Assembly (NCBI GenBank): GCA_963691705.1
Contig: OY829540.1
Span: forward strand, 73,516,483-73,580,482
Source: Viola odorata
Taxonomy: Eukaryota; Streptophyta; Magnoliopsida; Malpighiales; Violaceae
Direction: 5' to 3'
DNA: 64,000 nt
This document shows positions 1 to 12,088 of the stretch, piece by piece. Both the position numbers and the translations under genes were made by a program. The stretch's first letter is position 1, and every line of letters begins with the position of its first letter. The notes beneath the pieces were generated by a model, which saw only the letters and a list, made by a program, of their open reading frames with translations, was not told the DNA's origin and searched no databases.

Positions 1-330
1 TATTTTTTTGGATTTTTAAAATTAATTTTCTTAATTTTTAAAATTAATTACACTATTTTTCTGGATTTTTAAAATTAATTAAAATAATTTTCAGAATTTT
101 TAAAATTAATTACATTAATTTCTGATTTTTTATATAAATTATATTATTTTTCTTAATTTTTAAAATTAATTAATGTATTTTTATAATTAATTAAATTAAC
201 TTTCTTAATTTTTAAAATTAATTACATTATTTTTCTAAATTTTTATAATTAATTATATTATTTTTCTGAATTTTAAAAATTAATTATATTATTTTCATGA
301 ATTTTTTAAAATTAATTATATTATTTTTCA
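1..330. repeat. AT-rich degenerate tandem repeat
   Basis: Roughly ten imperfect copies of a unit of about 30-36 bp built around a T-run followed by TTTTTAAAATTAATTA. The block continues off the left edge of the window. No coding potential is visible. The unit spacing varies, so it is a decayed array and not a young satellite. Confidence 0.75.
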
Positions 331-540
331 GATGTGGCATGCCACGTCATCAACATGATGACATGTCATGTCACATGGCGTGCCACGTCAGCATTTAACG
401 GTGGAGGACGGACGGCGTCAAGGGCAGATGCCAAATGAGTCATTTCTTTCAAGTGGAGGTGCCTTTTAAACCATTTGACCAAAGGAGGTGCCAAATGAGT
501 CAGTCAAATGAAGTGCAGGTGTCAAAAAATGATTTAAACC
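331..540. repeat. Dispersed repeat fragment with GCCACGTCA motifs
   Basis: A less AT-rich patch containing TGGCATGCCACGTCA and a second GTGCCACGTCAGCA, then two near-copies of GGTGCCAAATGAGTCA. The internal repetition and abrupt composition change suggest the end of an old transposable element. No terminal repeat or target duplication could be defined, so the class is unknown. Confidence 0.4.
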
Positions 541-1594
541 AAAAAATAAAGAAGGTAATGAATATAAAGTATATAGCACTTCTCTAAAACATATTTTATA
601 AATAAAAACACCTCTTTTACTTGTAGTATTTATTTGTAAAATATTTTATAAATAAAAATATACTATTCCTTCCGAATTTTTTTAGTTATCCAATTTGGTC
701 TTTTTTTTTTCTTTTTAGATGTTCATTTTTCATTTCAATGTTGTTGGTTGATATTTTTTAATTATAGTTTTGATCTTATAAGCTACAAAGTTTAACACAA
801 TCAATTTAAAATATGTTAACTTTAAATTGAATAATTTAAAGTGGAATAATTAATATGAAAAAAAAAATAACCAAAAAAATATAATTATAATCGAAACTAA
901 TGATTATATTAATTTATTTAATTACAGTTAAATGAATATTTATAGAAATTTAGATGGAGTATAAACAAAGAGTGGGTGACAGTTAAAAATGAAATCATTT
1001 AAAGGTTCAAGTACGAATGCTAGCTTACCTCTACGGTCAAACCCTTGAACCAGTAATAACGATGATAATTAATTATAATAAAATAGATTTTCCAATAAGA
1101 TATTTCTCCTGTTAATAGCAGACTAGTAAAAAAGTCGGTGAGTAGTGTTGAAAGCAAAATGTCAACAGCTACAATTCATTTCTTCATTTTGGGAACTGTG
1201 GTTTTTGACACTTTGACACACATTACAACTCAGGTCAGGTCCCAAAAGCACCCAAAAGTTCCCTACTTGCTTTTTAGATCTGACTGACCTCAACTACCTT
1301 TTCTTATCGTCCATCTTCTCTTAAGCTGTACCTTCGCTCGTTCATTAACTGTTAATTAGACTCTATGCTCAATCAAAATTATTGTAATAGATCATTTATT
1401 TTCTTTTTTATATATTAAACCATGTATTTGCTAATATACCCAAATTAGAAAATAATAATGAAATGTTCATTATAACAATTTCAATTAATTTCCCCGTCTT
1501 TTCGTTTTAAGAGAATTATTAAATAGTTTCTCGTCGTAAAAATTCAAAAATATTAAACAACTCATGATACACCCGCTCACAAAAAAGATAGAAC
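541..1594. other. AT-rich intergenic DNA
   Basis: No ORF with recognisable protein similarity and no structured repeat beyond simple A/T runs. I see nothing functional here. Confidence 0.6.
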
Positions 1595-1984
1595 TCACTA
1601 TTAATTTATCATTTAAAATATTAAAAATCAATTAATTTTTTTCTTGTCGTAAAAATTCAAAAATATTATTTCAGAACTTTAACAAAATACAAATACGGGT
1701 CAACCAATTTCAACAATGTCTGTTTTTTTTTCTTCTAATTAAGATAATTTTTTAAGTTAATGTAGGCCAATTTCAAATATTTGCATAAATCATTATTAAT
1801 TTATCATTTAAAATATTAAAAATCAATTAATTTTTTTCTAGTTGCAAAAATTCAAAAATATTATTTCAAAATTTTAACAAAATATAAATACGGGTCAACC
1901 AATTTCAACAAGGTCTGTTCTTCTTGCTTTCTAATTAAGATAATTTTTGTAGGTTTATGTATATCATCCAATTTTAAATAAATG
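1595..1984. repeat. Direct repeat, period 195 bp
   Basis: Two adjacent copies begin at 1595 and 1790, each starting TCA(C/T)TATTAATTTATCATTT and each containing ACGGGTCAACCAATTTCAAC. More diverged relatives of the same text (tails resembling CTAATTNAATTTTTTTATTT and CATCCAACTTCAAAT) continue to about 2260. The larger array is therefore older and decayed. Confidence 0.7.
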
Positions 1985-3857
1985 CAGTGAATATTCTAAC
2001 TAGATTTTTATTTTACTTTTTTATTCATTTTTTTTATTTAGTAACGTTCACGCATGTTAATCTGTTTCAATAAGATCTCCTCTTTTTACCTTCTAATTTA
2101 ATTCTTTTATTTAATAAAATTTGTGGGGGTTAGCAAACTTCAAATAAATTGAACGAATATGCTAACCATGTCTTTTCATTTTAATTTCTAATTCAATTTT
2201 TTTATTTATAAAATTAATGTGCGTCATCCAACTTCAAATGGTCGATATACATCATAAACTTATATATTGACAATTTTAAATTATTTCTTTCAAGTATAAT
2301 CATCATCTACGTTTGCACAATAATTGTAAGTTGAATTTTTTCTTCTATCGAATGCTATAATACTTTATCAAGCATCTATTTGTGAAATTATTGTGCAAAT
2401 TGTGCTCAATATTTTTTTAAAATTTAATATTACAGTAAAACTATTTAAAATCTTACAGTTATTAACAATAATAACTGAAGATAAAATATAAAAGTACAAG
2501 TACAAATATGGAAGAAATTAATAAATATTAAATAGAAAAATTTAATAGTTTGATATATTAAAATAGTATGTACCGCAACATAGCACCGATAAAATTGCTT
2601 GTCTCAGTAGAAAAAATGTACACTACTGCTCCGTAATTAATAGAATTAAATAGTACTGTACTGGGAATTAATTATCGGCAGAGTAGATGAATTGTATAAT
2701 TAATAATTTAATAGCGGCACAGAGGGGTTGTTGAAAAAGAAGTAAAAAATTAATAAGCACGGGGAGCAGAGCACGGTTTAATGGTTTTATAAACGCATCC
2801 TTGCTCTTAACGAAGCCGAAGCCAAAGCCAAAGCCAAAGCCAAACACGTTCTCGAAATTTGCACGAGATGTTTGGAGATGCAAATGCAATCTACAAGACT
2901 ACAACGTTCACTCACGTGGAAATTGAATTCTGAAAGTGACGTTGAGAGTCAAATACCCATCAAACAACCTAAATTCCGCGTCGTTTCGTTCAAGGAAATA
3001 ACAATAGTAAAACAAAAAAAGAGAGTGAGTTTATTCTATTTTTTTATTTTTTTATGGTAAAAAATATTTTTTATTTATATTATAACAATTTACTATATAA
3101 TCTAATTTCAACATTATGTTATTGGATAATTTGTAACTAATAATTTGTGGTAGTTTCCTCCAATTATATATAATTTGATGTACATTCTATATTTTAAAAA
3201 ATCAGGTGATGCCCGGTTTTCAAAAATATAATTTGAAATATACTTTCTACATAGTAAAATTACAGTATAATTGCTAATATATATTTATTTCTAGATATTT
3301 TTCTTTATATAGTAATTTTTTAATTTTTTTACACATTGAAACTGTTGCCAGAAGGTCCAAAACCATTACAGTAGGCTTTTTTTGTAATCATTTAACAAAC
3401 TCATTAACAAAATATTTAAAATATATTTTTACCTAAAATTTTATCCTTTTAATGTACCAATTTATTTAAAATATATTTTTACATGAAAAAAAGTTACCAT
3501 CACACAAGTACCTAAATTCTGGTTGAAAATAATAAATATTTTTATACTTTTTTTAGTCATTTTATAATTTAATAATAGTTTAATAAATATTTTTAATCAA
3601 ACACAATAGCGCACTTTTGCAAACAATAATTTTACAAGCGCATAACAACACAAAGCAATTGCGCAGCTACAAAGAGGCCAAATAACATAAAACCTACTTA
3701 ACATGTTACAAATTTCTTATTTATGAAAAAAAGATAAAAGAAAAAGATATAAGGTGAAAATATTTAACATTTATGATTTAAAATTTAAATTCACTTACAA
3801 ATAAACTAAAACATCCTTAACTTATTTTATTAACTTTTATAAATGATTCCTAAATAT

Positions 3858-3896
<39 letters not shown>

Positions 3897-3985
3897 TTAT
3901 ACCATAAAAAAATACTACTTGATATGTTTCAATCTGAAAGTTTTTTTTTGATATTTTACACATACCAATGAAATTGAAAAAGCGT
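1985..3985. other. AT-rich intergenic DNA with simple repeats
   Basis: Contains a hexanucleotide array (GAAGCC/AAAGCC) at about 2811-2846 and a (TA)n tract at about 3862-3888. Short ORFs here, including one rich in Gly-Phe dipeptides on the minus strand, are products of these simple repeats. No gene is supported. Confidence 0.6.
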
Positions 3986-4415
3986 ATAATTTACTGCTAC
4001 ATTTGAATCACAAGTAAAAATAAACCACTATATTTATAATTGAGTATAATAAATCATTATATTTATCCATTCAATCAACGTTGATCATTATTACGTAAAA
4101 ATAGTAATGCCTTATTTGACATACTGTAAAAAAAGGGTAAGACTCGATTTTTTTCTACTTAGAAAAAAAAAAGATTACTTTATTTTAGCTTAATTTTTAT
4201 TTTGTAGGAAGAAATAACCATCTGATAATTTTTATTTTAAAAGTATAATTATTTATGATTGTAGATAAATTTATAAAGTGACAAACAAAATATTACTATT
4301 TTGGACAATAATGGTCTATATTAACCGGGTAGATAACTGTAGTAATTTATTTAACTCAATTATAAATGTAGTGATTTATCTTGACTTGTAGTACAAATAA
4401 AAAAGTAAATTTTAC
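3986..4415. mobile_element. Fold-back (MITE-like) element
   Basis: Two imperfect inverted arms of about 75-80 bp flank a roughly 250-bp centre. The left arm at about 3996-4074 reads ACAAGTAAAAATAAACCACT then ATATTTATAATTGAGT. The right arm at about 4323-4406 is its near reverse complement. There is no ORF inside. The outer ends are fuzzy and no target duplication was fixed, so the superfamily is not assigned. Confidence 0.6.
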
Positions 4416-5214
4416 TAATTTTCCCAAGAAATCAAATTTCACACATTTTACTCATTCTCCTAAATAAAAATGGTAAGTTAATAAATTTAGATAAAAAAAT
4501 CAACTAAAAGGTAATGAAATGTAATTTATTTTGAAACAAATAAAAATTCTAAAATATTATTTAATTTGAGACGGAAAAAGTCACCCAAATAATTTATTCT
4601 AGCTCCGCCTAATATAAGCTCTATTTATGAGATAGGTTGTGGGATATAGTAATGATAATTAATATTATATATTATTTTTAAAAAATACTAGTAATAATAT
4701 TTTTTGGAAGATTATGTGAGGTATTGGAGGAGACGACTGTCATAGTAATGGTCGTTGTTGGAAATGTGAATACAAATACGTCAAACAGGCAACGACGAAT
4801 GACAAGCCATCATCTCCAACATGCTATACCGCTGCTCGCTGCTCAGCTTTGACGGATAGATATATCCATTGCCAGCTCATCTCTTTATCTGCGTTATGGA
4901 GCATGGAGAATGATTCGTAGAACTATAGACTCCAGTCCAGGACTCCAGGCTCCAGCAGCAGTGATACTATTTTTCTTTTCGGTATAGTTTTTAATTATCC
5001 TTGTATAACTGAGAACAGAAAAAAGCATGACAATAATATTAACAATATATATATTGGGAAATAATACACACACAGACAAATATAAAACATGTAGACAGTA
5101 TGTGTTAAATCATCCCCATGTTCCCAACTAAAAAGACGCGTTGCTAAACGCCATCACCAAACCCGCATTTTCTCCATCGCCTGTACACTCGGTAGCCACA
5201 ACACAAATAGGAGT
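4416..5214. other. Upstream intergenic region of SCR-type gene
   Basis: AT-rich DNA grading into the more GC-balanced promoter region of the downstream gene. No confident cis-element apart from those listed separately. Confidence 0.5.
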
Positions 5215-5226
5215 ATGTCTTTGCTT

Positions 5227-5580
5227 TTCCCCCCCCTCCCACTCCCTCTCCCTCTCCCTCTCTCTATTAATTTCCATTTTCTTTACCGGTTCCGATCAAG
5301 AAACAGAAGCATCCAACAGAAATGCCTCGCCAAATTCACACAAAAATATTACTTTACTTACTCCAAAACTCGCTCCATTATTAAATTTGTATTCGCTAGG
5401 GGATCGTGCAGTTTAATTTTGTTTGATCGAGAATTGAAAAGAAAAAAGGGAAAAAATTTAAGAATCCCAAGGCCGCTGTCCCAATCCTGGCAGCCGTTAT
5501 CTGGTTTGGATGCCTCTCTCTCTTCTCCATATCATTTGGCACCACTCAATTGTATATATACATCTCTTTTTCTTGCTGTT
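5227..5580 (+). promoter_or_regulatory. Pyrimidine-rich promoter/leader of the SCR-type gene
   Basis: A (CCCTCT)n/(CT)n tract lies at about 5227-5270, a type common in plant promoters and 5' leaders. A TATA-like GTATATATAC sits at about 5551-5560, about 270 bp before the start codon, followed by more pyrimidine-rich DNA. Using the TATA motif as the core promoter is inference. Transcription could instead start upstream, with the CT tract inside the leader. Confidence 0.45.
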
Positions 5581-5654
5581 TTGTGCTTTTATTTTTATTA
5601 TTATCTCCTCCCCTCCGATCCCTCCCGCCTCCTGCCTCCGCCTCCACGAAGGAT

Positions 5655-5750
5655 ATGGAGCAGCAGTGTAGGCTGCATCTTGAGCTCTGTGAGGTTGCAA
5701 ACGCTATATTACTACAGCAGCTGTACCAAAAACACAATTCCAGTAATTGA
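5655..5750 (+). CDS. Putative upstream ORF (31 codons) in the SCR-type leader
   Basis: An ATG with a purine at -3 and G at +4 opens a 31-residue frame starting MEQQCRLHLELCEVANAILL. It stops at 5748-5750, 75 nt before the main ATG. It lies downstream of the candidate TATA element, so it would be in the leader if that element is used. The favourable start context means it could lower translation of the main ORF or need reinitiation. No family resemblance is recognised, and conservation is unknown. Confidence 0.35.
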   Translation: MEQQCRLHLELCEVANAILLQQLYQKHNSSN

Positions 5751-5825
5751 CGTGAGCAGCAGCGCACTAGAACTTATAATCATCATCAGCTAGCTAGCTA
5801 GCAACAGTGAGGGTATCAAGGAAAG

Positions 5826-8800
5826 ATGGTGAGGAAGAGGATGGCGTCTGAAATGATGGCTGTGGTGATGGAAAGCGAGAACGAGATCAGATGTTCAAGG
5901 AGCACCAGTTATTGTAGTGGTTCGGAGAATAATAATAACATTAATGTCTCAAATAGTAATACTAGTGATGTTATTATGCCTACTGCTGCTACCCAACACA
6001 TGATAAATAACCCAAATACATACTCCTCATACCCAGTCCACAACCACAACTACTCCACTATGAATATGTTACCTTCTAAGAATTGTTCCACGCACTTGCT
6101 AAGTATTGCGTCAGGCGGGGCCATGTCGGGTTTTTTATCCTCTACAACAAACAACTCCATGAATTGCAATGACGCTCCGCTGATCTCTTCAGCACCTGCA
6201 GCCGCGCATCCCCAGCCTCAGCCCCAACCCCAGCCTCCAGCCGTGTGTGGTTTCTCTGGTCTACCCTTGTTTCCTCCGGAAAGGAAAAGGGAAAGGGAAA
6301 GGGAAAGGGAAAGAGAAAGAGACAGAGAAGATAGCAGCAAAAACACAGGAACGGGAGGTGCTCCCTGTCCTCCTCTTCCCATGGACGACACTTCTGCCAC
6401 GGCGTGGATCGACAGTATCATAAAGGATCTCATCCACAGTAGCACCAACGTATCTATCACTCAACTCATTCAGAATGTGAGGGAGATTATCTACCCCTGC
6501 AACCCCAGCCTGGCTTCCCTTCTGGAGTACAGGCTCCGCTCTCTCATGCTCATGGATCCCATCCCAACTAATTGCCCCGAGCTGGCACCGGCAGATCGGA
6601 GTTTGAGAAGAAAGCCGCAGCCAAATAATCCAGCGCAAGGCGACCTTTCGCTGGACCTCCACAACACCCCTAACCATTCACCATTAGTATTACCCAACAG
6701 TACTCCCAGCTGGCCAGCTGGGTCCACACCCTTCATCTCCCAAGGAAACGTGCGCCACCACCAGGCCCATCTTCTTAACCATCAGCAGCAGCGGGAAGAG
6801 AGCAGTCCAACTTGTGCTTCCCTTACAACCCCGCGTTCCATTTTGGCTTTGAATCAACCACAGGGGCATGGGCATGGGCAGGGGCAGGAGGAGGAAAAAT
6901 CCTCCCCGACGGCTGATCAAGAAACAGAACAGCAGGAAAGCGCTGTGAAGGGCAGATCACAAAAGGAGAGGGAGAAGGAAGAGAAGCGGCAGCAGCAGAG
7001 AGACGAAGAAGGGCTGCACCTGCTGACTTTGCTTTTGCAATGTGCGGAAGCAGTCTCTGCAGACAACTTCGAGGAGGCGAACAAGATGCTGCGGGAAATC
7101 TCAGAGCTCTCGACGCCTTTCGGAACGTCAGCCCAGCGAGTGGCAGCATACTTCTCAGAGGCAATGTCCGCAAGGCTGGTGAGCTCCTGCCTTGGGATAT
7201 ACGCAACGCTGCCTCAGCCTCAGCCTCAGAAAGAGGCGCAACTCCCATACCCTTACCCTCACACGCAGAAGATGGCTTCCGCCTACCAGGTTTTCAACGG
7301 CATTAGCCCCTTGGTCAAGTTCTCCCACTTCACCGCGAACCAAGCCATCCAGGAAGCCTTCGAGAGAGAGGACAGGGTCCACATCATAGACCTGGACATC
7401 ATGCAAGGCCTGCAGTGGCCTGGGCTCTTCCACATCTTAGCTTCCAGGCCCGGTGGTCCCCCATATGTGCGCCTCACTGGGCTTGGCACCTCCATGGACG
7501 CTCTACAAGCTACTGGTAAGCGTTTGTCCGATTTCGCCCACAAGCTCGGCCTCCCTTTCGACTTCTTCCCCGTCGCCCAAAAGGCTGGCAGCTTGGATCC
7601 GGAGAGGCTTAATGTCAGCAAGAGGGAAGCTGTGGCCGTCCACTGGCTTCAACACTCCCTCTACGATGTTACTGGATCCGATGCCAATATGCTCTACCTC
7701 CTGCAGAGGTACCTTCCTCATGCTTTGCTCATATGACGTCTGTATTTTTATTTTCTTTCATATTAATCCGGATCATTCGCAACCATCTGATTTCTGCAAG
7801 TATTTCTTGGTCATTAAAATAATCTAAAATATGTAAGCGTCAAATCTATGACAAGTTGAAAACGTGTTCATGTGTAATTTTACCACTACGCCATTATATA
7901 TGCATGGTTAGAAGAATAGTAGATGTAAGTAGGGACCCGATTTTGTAATTATTTTCTATGCAAAAGAATGGCGCACAAATAAAAGAGGCAAGACAGGTTC
8001 ACATTACAAGAGAATGAATGTTTTTTAGATACTACAGAACGGGATCCTATAATTTATGCAATTGGTTGAAACAGTTTTTAATCCTTTGGTAATTGGTTGA
8101 AGAAGCGAAATTAAACTCGCTTAAAATTCGTTTCATTTTTGTTCCTTTCTTCTATGCTTTCAATCAAGTCGTGTTACATGCAAAGGCAACCCACTTATAG
8201 CAAGCTTGTGTGCAAATTAACCATCCTTTAATTGTCCAAGGAAACGCCATTATAGTTTCTTAATCTATCATATTTTTCCTTCTTTTGGTACTCATTACTA
8301 CGTATATCTACTCTTTACACAGTAAAATTCCGTTGAGCTTCTAGGAGATTTAAACATAAAACTCATTCGCTAACTGGCATGTATATGGTTCTCTCTTTTA
8401 ATTGAGTTGCATACATGGTTGTATATATAATTGGATGCAAACAATAATGTTGAATACAATGGTGCAGGTTGGAACCGAAAGTGGTGACAGTGGTAGAACA
8501 GGACCTTAGTCATGCAGGATCCTTCCTGGGAAGATTCGTGGAGGCCATACACTACTACTCAGCGCTGTTTGACTCGCTGGGAGCGAGCTACGGGGAGGAG
8601 AGCGAAGAGAGGCATGTGGTGGAGCAGCAACTGCTCTCCCGAGAAATACGTAACGTCCTGGCAGTGGGAGGGCCTTCAAGGAGCGGGGAGGTCAAATTCC
8701 ACAACTGGAGGGAGAAGCTGCAGCAGTCTGGCTTCAAGAGCATATCTCTCGCAGGGAATGCTGCTACTCAGGCCACCCTTCTCCTCGGGATGTTCCCCTC

Positions 8801-8996
8801 CGACGGTTACACTTTAGTGGAGGACAACGGTACCCTCAAGCTTGGTTGGAAAGACCTCTGCTTGCTCACTGCTTCCGCATGGAGGCCCTCCTTCCATCCT
8901 AACACCCACGAAAGCACCTCCACTACAACCAGTACTGCAACTCCCCATCGTCTTCATCATCATCATCAGCAGCACCACCGCTTTATCACTGCCTAG
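5826..8996 (+). CDS. SCARECROW-type GRAS transcription factor (2 exons)
   Basis: Exons 5826-7708 and 8468-8996 join across a GT-AG intron (7709-8467) inside the conserved [17 protein letters not shown] block, giving 803 residues. SCARECROW acts in the nucleus with SHORT-ROOT to specify root endodermis and stem-cell niche; that is family knowledge. Seen here: the N-terminal [10 protein letters not shown] and [10 protein letters not shown] motifs; a conserved SCR-specific block at ~190-240 ([16 protein letters not shown] onward); and a GRAS domain at ~393-767 with leucine heptads, [16 protein letters not shown] near 518, and a C-terminal SAW motif (LLTASAWRP). The start has A at -3 and G at +4. 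Low-complexity inserts include alternating QP repeats and a K(RE)n run at ~152-168. After SAW there is an unusual ~37-residue Ser/Thr/His-rich tail ending [13 protein letters not shown]. All key motifs are intact, so the gene is probably functional. Confidence 0.96.
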
Positions 8997-9386
8997 TTAC
9001 CTCAATCTATGCACGCACTATATTTCTAGTCGAGAAACAAAACTCTACCTTTATTGATTAATTATTTCATGTTACTATTCCTCACATGCATGGCTCTCGC
9101 TGTTTTGATCCATTAATTGTTCCTTGTTTGTTTATTAACTTGACCCTCTCGTTTCTTCTCTTACATACAGCGGGAGCATTGTTTTGGTATGTGTAAAGTC
9201 CAAGTAATCACAATTTAAATATACCAAAATTCTCAACCAAACATAAGTGCAAATATGCCTAAATCACAGCTGCAACTTGCCAAGTATTAAGAGAGCCGTT
9301 AAGAATCAACAAGTTAAACCAACCCTTGTTGGCTATTCGCAGGTATCAGAGAACCACATCAGAACGAGCCCTCAGCAAAGACATAT
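8997..9386 (+). other. 3' flank of SCR-type gene
   Basis: AT-rich sequence after the stop codon that presumably includes the 3' UTR. No single polyadenylation signal can be assigned with confidence. It runs up to the target duplication of the hAT element. Confidence 0.5.
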
Positions 9387-11411
9387 CCCCCACCTAGGGA
9401 TGGCAACGGGTATCCATACCCGGATACCCGCCCATACCCATGACTGTTTGACCGGGTAATATCCAAACCATACCCGATTTGACTGGGTATGGTTTGGGTA
9501 TTACCCATACCCATTCGGGTATAATGGGTATGATACCCGTTCGGGTATAGGTAATACCCGAACGGGTATACGTACTTTTTTTTCAGTTTTTCCTTTCACT
9601 TCGCCTTCCACGCCACAGAGTCTCTACTCTCGTTTTTTTTTAGACAATCACTCCTCTCTGCTTCTCGCCTCACCTCGCCTCTGTTTCTCTGTAGTAAGCG
9701 AATTTTGCTTCTCGCCTCGCCTCTGGTTCAGGTTTGGTTCTTTCTTCCTCCCCATATCTGTGGCGCTTGATAAATTAATTCTGTGAACTGTTGCTAGTAT
9801 TGAAGTTTGCAGTATTTTCTTTATGAAGTAGAGAATGGGCACACAGTTTATTATGTGTGTACTAAGTCTTGTTATCACTGTATGCTTCCTCAACCAATTG
9901 TTGTCGCTTATTGCTTGGATGATTGAATGCCATGACAATTTTTTCTCACTTCTGGAATTGTTTTGCACAACCTTGATTTGCATTCCAGGTGTTTGTTTTT
10001 TTACCTCAAAGAAAACATTGGTTCATGAGTGAGGTTTTATTACAGATTTTGACCATTTTTTGTGTTTGGCTATTCCAATCGTTACAGCCACGTGTCTTTA
10101 CCACATTTTCATTGCCAAGATGCTGAAATAGAAGGAAAGTGGTGTTCCTCATATTGGATTTGAGCTGCCTATGCTTTCGATAGGATCTTTTTGGTGGGGG
10201 TTAGAATGTGTATTAAACTAATATCATGAAATGAGCAGTTTCATTTGAAGAGTTTGTGGGAATTAGCTGTACATATTAGTGCTGTTGGTGATGATCTGTA
10301 AACAACGCTCTTTACAGTACTCTATACAAAATTTCATGCTTAGAGACTTGTTCATGTATGTATGAGTGACATAATATTGCATGACATCTTTAAGATAAAG
10401 TTGCGTTGAATTAGGATAATACAAAATATCTAACGACTGAGAAAATGCGGATGGTTTTCTTGCTAGTATAATGAAAGGGAGCCAACAAGCTGGAAAAATA
10501 ATTTGCTCATGTTGAAGTGTTTTATCTTCTTAATTACGCAGCTTGTCGTAATTATTAGCTTATAACTGTCTACCTGAGACTTTCTCTTGGTCTATATTAG
10601 CATTCGGTATCAGCATTGGTCTGAGAGTACAGCCTTCGATGGGATGGAATTTTGATGAATTTGAAAAAAAAAAATGTATTGAGAAGTGCGTTGTATGGAA
10701 CTTTCCAAAAGTTTAAAAGCCTACTGATTACTAGTGCCGTGTACAACTTTTACAAGAGGTAGACACTTGAAGCATAGTTGAACAAGAAATCTGAGTAATA
10801 GGGAAAAGTTTGCATATAACAAAGCACTAAGTGAGATGGTACATGGTAGTAATTATAGTGCAGTTGGAAATCTTGCTGAGTGAATTTGGGACATACAGGA
10901 AGGATCTTAGTATATGATTACCAGTGGACAACCCTTTACTTTTGCTGAGATGGTTTTCTCTGTGTTTATGCAAGATTTCTGGCTGTCTGCATAAGTTTTT
11001 TATTAGATGTGATTATGAAACATTTCTCGGGGAAAGGCACCTTCATAACGAAGTCAGTGATCATTAGGTTGATATACAATTGTCCACAACCTTTTGAGTT
11101 GTTTCTCAGGCATGGATCTGTCCTGTTAATTAAGAAATGAATTATCAATAGAGAAGACTGATCATCTGATCTCTTCTTCTCTTTCTCCAGAATTTAGAGG
11201 TTAATAACCTGTAGCTATGCTTTCTTTTGCATACATATTGGTTTGAGAATTGAATACTTTTGACAATTCATTTATTTCTTGAGTATCCATATAATTTATT
11301 CCAAATACAGTACTTCTTCTGTTGATCTAGCTACTTCATTTTCACTTAAATGTAAAGGCTGCATGAAAGAATTAATTACCTTAATATGTTTGAATTACAT
11401 AGGATGGGGAG

Positions 11412-11546
11412 AAATCCCATCGTACATATGCATTTTGAAACGCATAAGCTTGCATCCGAATTGGCAGATTTTGTACAATATTCCTGGCTTACCAACTCAC
11501 TGTTTTCGCATTTGATTGGTTTCCATAAATATGTACGATGGGATTT
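11412..11546. repeat. 17-bp perfect inverted repeat inside the hAT element
   Basis: AAATCCCATCGTACATA at 11412-11428 is exactly repeated in reverse complement at 11530-11546, separated by 101 bp. It could be the remains of a tiny nested element or a hairpin. No flanking duplication was seen. Confidence 0.7.
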
Positions 11547-11597
11547 TCTTGATGAAAGTCTTGATAAATAGCATTTTCCAGCATATTTAATTGCAAA

Positions 11598-11850
11598 ATG
11601 GTAAAAAACGAGTCAAAACGGTAAAAACCGAGCCAAAACGGTAAAAAATGAGCTAAAATGGTAAAAACCGAGCCAAAATGGTAAAAACCGAGCCAAAACG
11701 GTAAAAACCGAGCTAAAACGGTAAAAAATGAGTCAAGATGGTAAAAAGACGAGCCAAATGGTAAAAACCGAGCCAAAATGGTAAAAATCGAGCCAAAATA
11801 GTAAAAACCGAGTCAAAACGGTAAAAAACGAACCAAAATAATAAAAAATT
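11598..11850. repeat. 20-bp minisatellite inside the hAT element
   Basis: About twelve copies of a 20-bp unit, consensus GGTAAAAACCGAGCCAAAAT, with single-base variants. Because 20 is not divisible by 3, the complementary strand reads through as a 20-residue repeat. That ORF is a by-product and not a gene. Confidence 0.9.
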
Positions 11851-12088
11851 AGCATAATTAGTGAAAACGAATCTAAATAATAATTTTTTTATTAATTATA
11901 AAAAATAAAATAATTTGGTGAATTGGATATCCATTATATACCCAATTGGGTATGGGGTATATTGGGTATGGGTAATAATGGATATTTAGTTTTGGGTATG
12001 AATTGGATATTTACCCATACCCGTCCATACCCATTTTAACATACCCATACCCGCCCATACCCGCCCAATTGCCATCCCTACCCCCACC

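Larger units (their letters stand above)
9395..12080. mobile_element. Non-autonomous hAT transposon, 2.7 kb
   Basis: Terminal inverted repeats TAGGGATGGCAA...TTGCCATCCCTA are flanked by a perfect 8-bp target duplication CCCCCACC at 9387-9394 and 12081-12088, diagnostic of hAT. Both subterminal regions (about 9407-9570 and 11925-12066) are packed with GGGTAT/ATACCC units in both orientations, a layout like known hAT transposase-binding arrays. No transposase ORF is present. The interior has a pyrimidine-rich stretch (9590-9740) resembling a transcribed leader, a 20-bp minisatellite and AT-rich filler, so mobilisation would need transposase from elsewhere. It lies between the SCR-type gene and the 3' end of the GAUT7-type gene. 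Confidence 0.93.

Noticed and set aside
2668..2889. Minus-strand ORF with a Gly-Phe repeat
   Set aside because: The repeat comes from a GCCAAA-type hexanucleotide array. There is no other protein feature and the surroundings are AT-rich intergenic DNA.
5215..5793. 192-codon plus-strand ORF before SCARECROW
   Set aside because: It runs through a CT microsatellite and the TATA-like region, has no recognisable domain and overlaps the leader. Judged a chance frame.
6261..7621. Several minus-strand ORFs opposite the SCARECROW exon
   Set aside because: Shadows of a GC-richer coding exon, with low-complexity products mirroring the ER and QP repeats.
11489..11776. Minus-strand ORF with a 20-residue repeat (FLPFWLGFY-type)
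   Set aside because: By-product of the 20-bp minisatellite, whose length gives a 60-bp coding period.
11598..11850. Possible CRISPR-like array
   Set aside because: Units are directly adjacent with no unique spacers, and the genome is a plant's. It is a minisatellite.
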